NCBI RefSeq assembly: GCF_039522665.1
Contig: NZ_BAAADV010000008.1
Location: forward strand, 164,909 to 228,908
Reading direction: 5' to 3'
Source: Natronoarchaeum mannanilyticum
GTDB taxonomy: Archaea; Halobacteriota; Halobacteria; Halobacteriales; Natronoarchaeaceae
DNA length: 64,000 nucleotides
A program made the translations under genes and the position numbers. Shown piece by piece: positions 53,701 through 60,084 of this stretch. The notes below the pieces were generated by a model. It was not told the origin of the DNA. It saw only the letters and a program-made list of their open reading frames with translations, and made no database searches. Position 1 is the first letter of the stretch. The number at the start of each line of letters is the position of its first letter.

Positions 53701-54030
53701 TCAACAGTCGGCGACCAGATGCTCCTCGAGGTCGCGCGTCCAGTACGTCGCGAGCCCACCCGGACTACAGCGAGCGCACAGCTGCAACGAGCCTTCCAGA
53801 TGCCCCAGTTCAACCCGGAACCGCGTGAGCGCCGCGAGCGTGTCGACGACGAGTCCACAGCCGTCACAGGCGACGTGATCGCGCTCGTCGGGATCCGGCT
53901 CCGTCTGGATCGCGCAGTCGGCGCAGATCGGGTGGGTAACCCGCTCGTCCTGGCCCCAGGAGTGGGCCTCGCCAGTCTCGGTACCGGGCGGGGCGTCGCA
54001 GAACGCGCAGCCAGTGAGCGTCTGCTGCAT
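53701..54030 (-). CDS. Four-CxxC zinc-ribbon protein
   Basis: 109 residues from MQQTLTGCAFCDAPPG. Four Cys pairs: CAFC, CADC, CDGC and CARC, giving two zinc sites. Starts inside the stop of the upstream (broken) gene as TGATG, so the two were translationally coupled before the frameshift. Function unknown; such proteins are frequent on haloarchaeal plasmids. Confidence 0.78.
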   Translation of the reverse strand: MQQTLTGCAFCDAPPGTETGEAHSWGQDERVTHPICADCAIQTEPDPDERDHVACDGCGLVVDTLAALTRFRVELGHLEGSLQLCARCSPGGLATYWTRDLEEHLVADC

Positions 54031-54319
54031 CACTCGCCCTCCGCGTCGGCGTCGCGGCCGGCCGTCCAGCCACGGTGGAAGACGGCCAGCTGCGTGGCTG
54101 AATCGAACGCGGTGCCGCTCGGCTCGTGAACCGAACTTGGTCTTCAGGAACCGGAGTGACGACGTCCGCGTCGACAAGGTCGTTGACCAGGCGCTGGGCC
54201 GTCGCGTCGTTGATGTCCACCGTGTCGACGCCGGCGGCGTCGCGGTCCTGGGCGAGCAGCGCTTTCTCGAACTGTTCGAAGTCGGCACTTGTATCGTCGT
54301 GAGGATATGGATCAGTCAT
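54030..54319 (-). pseudogene. Small element gene broken by a single-base deletion
   Basis: Reads MTDPYPHDDTSADFEQFEKA ... DADVVTPVPEDQV, then changes frame to VHEPSGTAFDSATQLAVFHR and ends GRDADAEGE-TGA. Restoring one base near 54143 (CG in place of a full codon after GTT) yields a 96-residue protein whose stop overlaps the ATG of the zinc-ribbon gene. Left as it is, translation runs into a low-quality Arg-rich frame to 53864. It keeps its promoter element, so the mutation is probably recent. Confidence 0.75.
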
Positions 54320-54344
54320 GGCGAGTCACGCCACGCACGCTGTC

Positions 54345-54376
54345 GCGCGCTGCACGCCTCTCGGCGTGAACGAGAT
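54345..54376 (-). promoter_or_regulatory. GC-palindrome promoter element
   Basis: Minus strand: ATCTCGTTC then ACGCCGAGAGGCGTGCAGCGC, 26-57 nt before the ATG at 54319. The T-tract is weaker than in other copies but the palindrome is clear. Confidence 0.5.
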
Positions 54377-54564
54377 ACACGGTTTCTCGTTCGCACACCA
54401 GAATGCAAAGCGTTCTGGGGACCCCGACAAACAGGCCGTGCCGTACGGTCAGTCCGGTTACGGGTCGCGATAGCCGATGACGGCGACGTCATCAATGAAC
54501 AGAACGTCTTCATGAAGTCGAGTTTCAATAACCGATTCCACTATTAGAAGACCAGACGGCAGGA

Positions 54565-54975
54565 TTATAGACTCCGACGACCTGTCCGGACACATTCCCA
54601 GCAGGGAAATCCATTGGGGAGGGACGCACACTCACAGTCATCCGGCTGATCCGTGTCCGCTGGTGATTCCCCGTCTTTCTGGACTGTTCCACCATCAGCA
54701 CGCACTTGGCTGGTTGTCGCCGCTTCGACGATCGGCCGCCGAATGGCCACGGCGACCCGATGTTTGCAGGCACCGTCGAATCGCTGATCAGCTGGACACT
54801 CACAACAGGTCGGCCGTCCGTCTCGAACCGTAACGGTATATTCGTGTTCTGCCGGCTTCTCGTGGCTACAGTTCCGAACGCGAACGCCGTCTGGTACGAT
54901 CACGAACTCGAAGGCCTCGTACTGGGCGCGCTTTGCTACTTTACTCGTAAATGAGAGGTCATCTAACAGGTGCAT
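54565..54975 (-). CDS. SWIM zinc-finger protein
   Basis: 136 residues. The SWIM pattern CxCx(n)CxH appears as CECPADQRFDGACKHRVAVAI at about residues 58-78, preceded by the usual beta strands (HEYTVTVRDGRPTC). The C-terminus carries an extra Cys cluster (CECASLPNGFPCWEC). SWIM proteins bind DNA or partner proteins; in haloarchaeal mobile elements the role is unknown. Confidence 0.87.
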   Translation of the reverse strand: MHLLDDLSFTSKVAKRAQYEAFEFVIVPDGVRVRNCSHEKPAEHEYTVTVRDGRPTCCECPADQRFDGACKHRVAVAIRRPIVEAATTSQVRADGGTVQKDGESPADTDQPDDCECASLPNGFPCWECVRTGRRSL

Positions 54976-54999
54976 GTACGCTCGAGCGCTGGTCAGTCA

Positions 55000-55030
55000 G
55001 CGCCCACCCAGCAGGGCGCTTGAAAAACTT
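55000..55030 (-). promoter_or_regulatory. T-tract/GC-palindrome promoter element
   Basis: Minus strand: AAGTTTTTCAAG then CGCCCTGCTGGGTGGGCGC, 25-55 nt before the ATG at 54975. The palindrome arms GCGCCC/GGGCGC pair across the core. Confidence 0.65.
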
Positions 55031-55038
55031 CCTCCGGT

Positions 55039-55962
55039 TCAGCTTTCCTTCACAAGTGTGTCGCGATGCGTTCGCAACGTCACCGGCGAGACGCCCGCAG
55101 CGTCAACCACCTGCGCTTGCGTTAGCTCTTGGTCACACTCGCAGGCGGCTTTGTAGATGCACGCGCCAGCGAAGCCTGACGGACTCACACCGGTCGTGAT
55201 CGCTTCGTCCTCTGCTGTCTCTGCAAGCCTTTCGGCGCGACGCCGGACGGAATCGGGAATGTCCAGCTCGGAGGCGAGCCGTGGAACGAACATGCTCGGT
55301 GTCATCGGCTTCGCCGGGAGCCCGAGTTCCGCGTTTATCGTCTTGTAGCAGTTCGTCACTCGCGACTCTCTGACCTGTGCGACCTCGGTGACGTCGTCAA
55401 TCGTCCGAGTACGTCCGTTACACCGACACGCCCCGTGGACGCTCGCTGCGGCCATCCCCTCGATCGATCGCCCGAGGAGGAGGTCCGACGACTGAGCGCT
55501 TCGGAAGAGGGCACACGCCTGGTCACGAATCGTCTCGGACAGGCCGAGTGCGCTGGTGATCCGTCGTACTTCGCCCAGGCCGTGGGAGAGATTGCGGTCC
55601 GCTTTCGATTGCCACTTCCCTCGGGTCTGTTCGCGCCGTAGCCGGTCGAGTTGCTGTCGCTTTCGACCAGAAAGTACGTTCCCGTTCGCATCGGTCCCGC
55701 GCCCAATCTTCGTCGAGAGCCCACGATCGTGTCGAGCGACAGTGAGTGGTGCGCCCGTTCGCTCTCGTTCCTCTTGCTCGAATGACCGCCACTCAGGTCC
55801 GCGATCGATCTGTTGTTCGTCGATGACGAGGCCACAGTTCTCACAGACCGTCTCTCTCGCGTTCGTTGTGACTCGTCCACCACACTCCGAACACTGGTTC
55901 GTTGTTACCTCCTGCTGTACGTCTTCGTCGAACGTCGTCGCGTAGATATCACTAGTCGCCAT
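55039..55962 (-). CDS. tfb: Transcription initiation factor IIB (element-borne TFB)
   Basis: 307 residues from MATSDIYATTF (an ATG three codons earlier is possible). N-terminal zinc ribbon CSECGGRV...CENCGLV, B-reader/linker with ERTGAPLTVARHDRGLSTKIG, then two cyclin repeats (~110-200 and ~205-300). Haloarchaea carry several TFBs with different promoter preferences, and a copy on a mobile element may direct RNA polymerase to the element's own promoters. It has one of the shared promoter palindromes upstream. Confidence 0.92.
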   Translation of the reverse strand: MATSDIYATTFDEDVQQEVTTNQCSECGGRVTTNARETVCENCGLVIDEQQIDRGPEWRSFEQEERERTGAPLTVARHDRGLSTKIGRGTDANGNVLSGRKRQQLDRLRREQTRGKWQSKADRNLSHGLGEVRRITSALGLSETIRDQACALFRSAQSSDLLLGRSIEGMAAASVHGACRCNGRTRTIDDVTEVAQVRESRVTNCYKTINAELGLPAKPMTPSMFVPRLASELDIPDSVRRRAERLAETAEDEAITTGVSPSGFAGACIYKAACECDQELTQAQVVDAAGVSPVTLRTHRDTLVKES

Positions 55963-55993
55963 TTGTCTCACCGAAGTTCTGAGGTTCCCTTTT

Positions 55994-56029
55994 GAGCGGG
56001 CTCCTCACCCATTGAGGTGCAAATAAACT
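55994..56029 (-). promoter_or_regulatory. T-tract/GC-palindrome promoter element
   Basis: Minus strand: GTTTATTTGCACC then TCAATGGGTGAGGAGCCCGC, 32-67 nt before the tfb start at 55962. TTTATT is a good TATA-like sequence. Confidence 0.6.
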
Positions 56030-56235
56030 CTTCCCGCGAGAATCGGTCTTTCAGGTGTGGTGAGACGGCCCTGATGACTGGCTCTTGCTGTTCCTGAAGT
56101 TTAGTAAAAGCTAGCTGATCCCGCAGTATTTTATTATAAAAACCACCTACAGATAGTGTCTACCGCCTGTCCTGTGGGATATCTACTGGGGAATTATGTG
56201 CCCGTCTATTGATACCGCTAGACAGATAGGGTAGT

Positions 56236-56532
56236 ATGCACGATTTGACCGGATTCCAACGCGACCTGCTGTACGTGATCGCGGGCCAGGACAAACCACA
56301 TGGTCTTGCCGTCAAGGACGAACTCGAGGAGTACTATGAGCAGGAAATTCAACACGGCCGATTGTACCCGAATCTCGATTCTCTGGTCGAGAAGGAACTC
56401 GTTGAGAAGGGAGAACATGACCGGCGGACGAACTACTACGAGCTGACGCAACGTGGCCAGCGCGAACTGGAAGCACGGCGGGAGTGGGAACAGCAGTACC
56501 TCAACGAGGCAGAGGTAGACCTCCCAGCGTAA
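56236..56532 (+). CDS. PadR-family transcriptional regulator (2 of 3)
   Basis: 98 residues: MHDLTGFQRDLLYVIAGQDK then YYEQEIQHGRLYPNLDSLVEKELVEKGEHDRRTNYYELT. The closest relative in the window is the gene at 48346. Transcribed divergently from tfb, with a 270-bp intergenic region that probably holds its operator. Confidence 0.92.
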   Translation: MHDLTGFQRDLLYVIAGQDKPHGLAVKDELEEYYEQEIQHGRLYPNLDSLVEKELVEKGEHDRRTNYYELTQRGQRELEARREWEQQYLNEAEVDLPA

Positions 56533-56628
56533 TCCTGTGGTTGCTCATCGTCGCTCTGGATTCTTGGAACACCTATTTCACGGATGCCCACTAACTCACG
56601 TTTGTCGATAGCGAACCCCCTCCATCGC

Positions 56629-56778
56629 ATGACTCCGCAGCACTCTCCGATTGGAAACTGTTCGTATTGTGGGTCAGAGATCCGATCCAGTCACATACTC
56701 ATCGAATACGAGGCGGACCAGGGAGACGGGATCTGGGCTGAGTGCCCCAACTGTTCGGAAGTTGTCGATCCTGAATAA
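56629..56778 (+). CDS. Small zinc-binding protein (DUF7837-like)
   Basis: 49 residues from MTPQHSPIGNCSYCGSEI; a longer ATG start at 56584 is possible. CSYCG and ECPNC form one zinc knuckle flanking the conserved ILIEYEADQGDGIWAECP. I recognise this as a widespread haloarchaeal micro-protein family. Function unknown. Confidence 0.75.
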   Translation: MTPQHSPIGNCSYCGSEIRSSHILIEYEADQGDGIWAECPNCSEVVDPE

Positions 56779-56940
56779 TATATCGAAGAGTTGCTCTTTT
56801 GAGAGCTCTCTCTTCGGGAGACGGAGGGGTAGATATAGGGGGTACATTACCCGGTCAACCTGTCGAGGTGTTTCCGCCTGATAACCAGTTAATACCCAGC
56901 CTAAACCATCACATAACAATATGAGGTACCCCCGAGATAG

Positions 56941-57243
56941 ATGTCTATGAGCCTCTTCGAGCTCACGGCGTTTCAGCGCGACCTGTTGTTCATCATTGCC
57001 ATGGTAGACGAGCCATCCGGGCAGGAGCTTAAAGACCAATTTGAGGAGGAAACGACAGCTACCGTAAATCGTGGGAACATCTATCCGAATCTCAATACTC
57101 TTACTGAGAGAGGGTTCATCAACAAAGAGAGCCGTGATTGCCGAACAAATTGCTATTCTCTTACTCAGCAAGGCCGCTCTTGTCTCCATCAACGTCACAA
57201 GTGGGAGCAAGAACACTTAGCTGGTGCCCAACAGACAGTCTGA
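56941..57243 (+). CDS. PadR-family transcriptional regulator (3 of 3)
   Basis: 100 residues: MSMSLFELTAFQRDLLFIIA, then QFEEETTATVNRGNIYPNLNTLTERGFINKESRDCRTNCYSLT. The most diverged of the three, and lower in GC than its neighbours. An ATG two codons later is the alternative start. Confidence 0.9.
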   Translation: MSMSLFELTAFQRDLLFIIAMVDEPSGQELKDQFEEETTATVNRGNIYPNLNTLTERGFINKESRDCRTNCYSLTQQGRSCLHQRHKWEQEHLAGAQQTV

Positions 57244-57413
57244 GTACGGTTATTCAACTCCAGAAACACGGCTAAGAGACGCATTCATTCAGTGACTGCT
57301 GGAGGAGATCGCACGTAATTGACGTACAACAAAAAGTATAATTTTGCGACTAGCTTGGAATAGTTTTGTATTCTGCTGAAATGTTTATCTCCGGACTCGC
57401 CTATGTCATTCAT

Positions 57414-57578
57414 ATGATCCAAAAAATACTCTCAAGGTGGAGGAGTGACAGCTCCACTGAAACTAATGGAAGTTACTGTATTGGCTGTAATACACGGTTT
57501 GACGAACCTATGGAGAACTGTCCTAACTGTGGTAGCGTTGTAGTTCCCAATCAGAGGGACGGGGAACCGGATCTATAG
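57414..57578 (+). CDS. Zinc-ribbon micro-protein
   Basis: 54 residues from MIQKILSRWRSDSS; an ATG at 57381 would add a hydrophobic stretch. CIGC...CPNCG gives one zinc ribbon. Lower GC than the rest of the element. Similar in layout to the next gene (MIQKILSRW versus MIWKLLRVV starts), so the two may be paralogues. Confidence 0.65.
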   Translation: MIQKILSRWRSDSSTETNGSYCIGCNTRFDEPMENCPNCGSVVVPNQRDGEPDL

Positions 57579-57598
57579 AGGCATATACTATTTCGAGA

Positions 57599-57754
57599 AT
57601 GATCTGGAAACTTCTCAGAGTCGTGGAAGATGAACCTCAGGAAGCTATATCAGGTCGCTACTGTAGGGGCTGTGAAAAAGTAGTTATGGATGGTAGGGGG
57701 TTCTGTCCGACATGTGGTGCGGACACTATCAAACGTTCTCAGAGTGATGAGTAG
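57599..57754 (+). CDS. Zinc-ribbon micro-protein, paralogue of the preceding gene
   Basis: 51 residues: MIWKLLRVVEDEPQEAISGR, then CRGCEKVVMDGRGFCPTCG. Follows the previous gene by 20 bp and shares its architecture: an amphipathic N-terminal helix and one CxxC...CxxC ribbon. Too short for routine calling, but the Cys spacing is that of a real zinc site. Confidence 0.62.
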   Translation: MIWKLLRVVEDEPQEAISGRYCRGCEKVVMDGRGFCPTCGADTIKRSQSDE

Positions 57755-57927
57755 CCAGTGCTGTAAATATGCGGATCTAATCGTTTGGCTGATCCAGGCT
57801 TGTCGCATTGGATCGTCCCGCTGTTGATCCGGTAGAAACAGGTGTTACACTTATTAGGTGTACTTTCGACACATGACTTGTCGGGGCATCCCCGACAGAA
57901 ACCCGGGCCCAAAGCTTGGCGTCGCAT
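57739..57927 (-). CDS. Possible Cys-rich micro-protein
   Basis: 62 residues: MRRQALGPGFCRGCPDKSC, then KCNTC and a later Cys. The spacing CxxC-x4-C...CxxC could hold zinc. It overlaps the end of the zinc-ribbon gene on the other strand by 16 bp. No family recognised; may be chance. Confidence 0.35.
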   Translation of the reverse strand: MRRQALGPGFCRGCPDKSCVESTPNKCNTCFYRINSGTIQCDKPGSAKRLDPHIYSTGYSSL

Positions 57928-58037
57928 AATTCCAAAGCCTGGGTCTGGTAGTAGGTGACCAACCAGGGGATTTGGGGGTACTCCCGTCCCCTCAAATCCC
58001 TGCTTCTGCTATAACCTGTTCAATCAGGAGGGGACAC

Positions 58038-58178
58038 CTACGAAACGAGTTCGAACGTATCCTGATCACAATCAGGACAGTAGTCTTGGAGTATGGGTTC
58101 GAGTAGGGATGTGAAGCCAAACACGAGCGCACCACAGGCGGTGCAGCGAATATGATCTGGCAAGATTAGACCCTCTGG
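58038..58178 (-). pseudogene. Zinc-ribbon fragment lacking a clear start
   Basis: The frame reads LPDHIRCTACGALVFGFTSL then DYCPDCDQDTFELVS-stop. The CxxC...CxxC ribbon is clear, but no ATG or GTG lies in frame before an upstream stop near 58270; only a TTG at about 58178 is available. Either a TTG-started micro-protein or a decayed gene. Confidence 0.4.
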
Positions 58179-58388
58179 AAGTGTCGGAGGGTGTAATTGG
58201 GGTATATCATTGTCTGTAGAAGTGCGAGCCGCCGAATTATGGTTGGGACCGTAGTTCGTGGCTCGCTAATAGAGTGACGGCCCCTATACGGATAAGGAGG
58301 ACGACTGCTCGGAAATCATCAATATGCATCCTCACATAACAGCCAATTCAGCTGTGCGCTACTGAAATAGCCAGAGTTTAGCACTCCT

Positions 58389-59651
58389 TCAGTCACTCTC
58401 AAACAACTGCTTTGTCCGTCGCCAGATGGACGCTGTTTCTGACCCGCTATTGTCCTCTCTTGTGGAAGTCGACTGGTCTTCGTGCACCTGCTGCCGCTCT
58501 CGGTCACGATCAGTACGTTCTGGCGTAAGCCGCTCGATTTCTGCTTCGAGTTGGTCAATACGCTCGTTTTTCTGTTCGAGCCGTGCCTCGAGCTCGTCGA
58601 CACGATCAGCCAGCAGCCGATTTTTCTCTGTTAAATACACCCAGGTGCGCTCCGAGCTATCGCTGCCTTCGTCAGCAGCCGGCTTCTCTGTACTACTGTT
58701 GGGGCGATTTGACTCGTCGGTGGCGTCTGGATCGTAGAACTCGGAGGTATTCGCAATCGCCCGCTCGATGGTCTTTTCACCGTACGTCGACCCGTCGGCG
58801 TAGTGGACTTCGTCCCATTTCGGTCGGATGAGTCCGGACTGTCGAAACAGCCGGTCCATCTGTGTCTGCTCGCCACCGGTCCAGAACGCCAGCATACAGC
58901 ATAGTGCCATATCGGCTTCAGACTGACTTTCGTAGCTGCCTGTATGTCCGTTCCAGAGGCGCTCGAACTTCGCCCCGTTTGAGGCGTTCGTTGCTTTCTC
59001 TATGAGTTCCTCGTCCGTGAGGTCGGTACTGACGTCGCTGCCCTTGTCTGTCTCAGCGTCTTCGATATCGGTCCTACTGTGACCGGACTCAGACGCTTCG
59101 CCGTTGGTGTCCTGTATGTACTCGCTGTGAATCGCCACGAGTGCGTCTTGTCGATGAGCGATACGCGAGGGCGTCCCGTCGACGTGATCACCAGTAACTG
59201 TGAAGAAGCGCGCGTTGTCGTACAGTTCGACGCTTCCTTTGCGGTTTCGTCCGTCGGGCAGGTCACCTTTGGTCAGCACGTGGTAGCCAGTTCCGGACGG
59301 CGAGATCTCGGTGAAGGAGTCGAGTCGTTTGATGATGTCTCGAGCCGTGTTGTCCACGTCTTCGCTTTCCGGGTCGCGGCAGTCGTCGAGATCGACGCCG
59401 ACGTACGGATCGTCTTCTGTAAACACGAAGCCGACGCCGTCGGCGTCCCCAGTTTCGGCGTACTCGAGGGCTGTCGCGAACTTGGCCCACGTGTCCGGGT
59501 CTGTTGATGATGCGAACGAACCGGTGCTCGGCGTTACTGGTATTTTCGTTGGCTTCCCGTCGCGGTGCTCTTCGCGCCAGCACACCCACTGCTCTCGGGT
59601 TCGAATCCCGGCTGGCAATGCGTCGCTGTCGATGATCGTTGTTTCACTCAT
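58389..59651 (-). CDS. Prim-Pol (AEP superfamily) replication protein with coiled-coil tail
   Basis: 420 residues. N-terminal ~1-165 is an archaeo-eukaryotic primase-type catalytic domain: metal Asp pair in YVGVDLDDCRD (D87, D89), nucleotide motif SPSGTGYHVL (117-126), and VELYDNARFFTVTGD as the third motif. It is similar to phage and plasmid prim-pols of the NrS-1 type. Residues ~215-310 (NGAKFERLWNGHTGSYESQSEADMALCCMLAFWTGG) match the helical domain that follows such cores. Residues ~345-390 form a coiled coil. No helicase domain is fused. Preceded by the shared promoter element and followed by nothing co-directional for 600 bp. Confidence 0.85.
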   Translation of the reverse strand: MSETTIIDSDALPAGIRTREQWVCWREEHRDGKPTKIPVTPSTGSFASSTDPDTWAKFATALEYAETGDADGVGFVFTEDDPYVGVDLDDCRDPESEDVDNTARDIIKRLDSFTEISPSGTGYHVLTKGDLPDGRNRKGSVELYDNARFFTVTGDHVDGTPSRIAHRQDALVAIHSEYIQDTNGEASESGHSRTDIEDAETDKGSDVSTDLTDEELIEKATNASNGAKFERLWNGHTGSYESQSEADMALCCMLAFWTGGEQTQMDRLFRQSGLIRPKWDEVHYADGSTYGEKTIERAIANTSEFYDPDATDESNRPNSSTEKPAADEGSDSSERTWVYLTEKNRLLADRVDELEARLEQKNERIDQLEAEIERLTPERTDRDRERQQVHEDQSTSTREDNSGSETASIWRRTKQLFESD

Positions 59652-59661
59652 GGTGATATTT

Positions 59662-59696
59662 CGAACGGCCCACTCCTCTTGGGCCGATACAAAATC
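59662..59696 (-). promoter_or_regulatory. T-tract/GC-palindrome promoter element
   Basis: Minus strand: GATTTTGTATC then GGCCCAAGAGGAGTGGGCC, 11-45 nt before the ATG at 59651. The palindrome GGCCC/GGGCC is perfect with a 9-nt centre. Confidence 0.62.
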
Positions 59697-59775
59697 TCAC
59701 TACGCTGCTCTTGTTCTCGGTCACTGGTTGGCGACCCGACACGGGTCATCGGGGATGCACAATCGTCTCGAGACA

Positions 59776-60084
59776 TCAGCGACATAGACCGATCGTTCTC
59801 ACCTGGGTGGCACGCATCAGTTCCAACGGTGTGCCCCCCTTCTTTCTTAGTTGGTTTTTGCCGTAGCGACGGTCGTGATCGGGCATATTCGCTACAGTAG
59901 CCCGGCTTACGGCAGGGATATTACCGTAAGCCGTCGATGCCGTAGTACCGTCGCTACTGTAAGTGCCGTAAGACCGTTCTGGCGTGCGCCTCTCGGCTAG
60001 TTCCTCAGCGAGTGATGCTGTCTGATCTGTCCCGATCGTCAAGGTACCGTCTCCGCGACAGTCTCGATACCACTCCCGGATCAT
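59776..60084 (-). CDS. Small protein coupled to the large ATPase
   Basis: 102 residues from MIREWYRDCRGDGTLTIG. Its ATG overlaps the stop of the large ATPase (ATGA), indicating coupling. Rich in Thr/Ser/Tyr in the middle (ERSYGTYSSDGTTASTAYG) with no recognised domain. A longer reading upstream enters the ATPase gene and is rejected. Confidence 0.55.
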   Translation of the reverse strand: MIREWYRDCRGDGTLTIGTDQTASLAEELAERRTPERSYGTYSSDGTTASTAYGNIPAVSRATVANMPDHDRRYGKNQLRKKGGTPLELMRATQVRTIGLCR

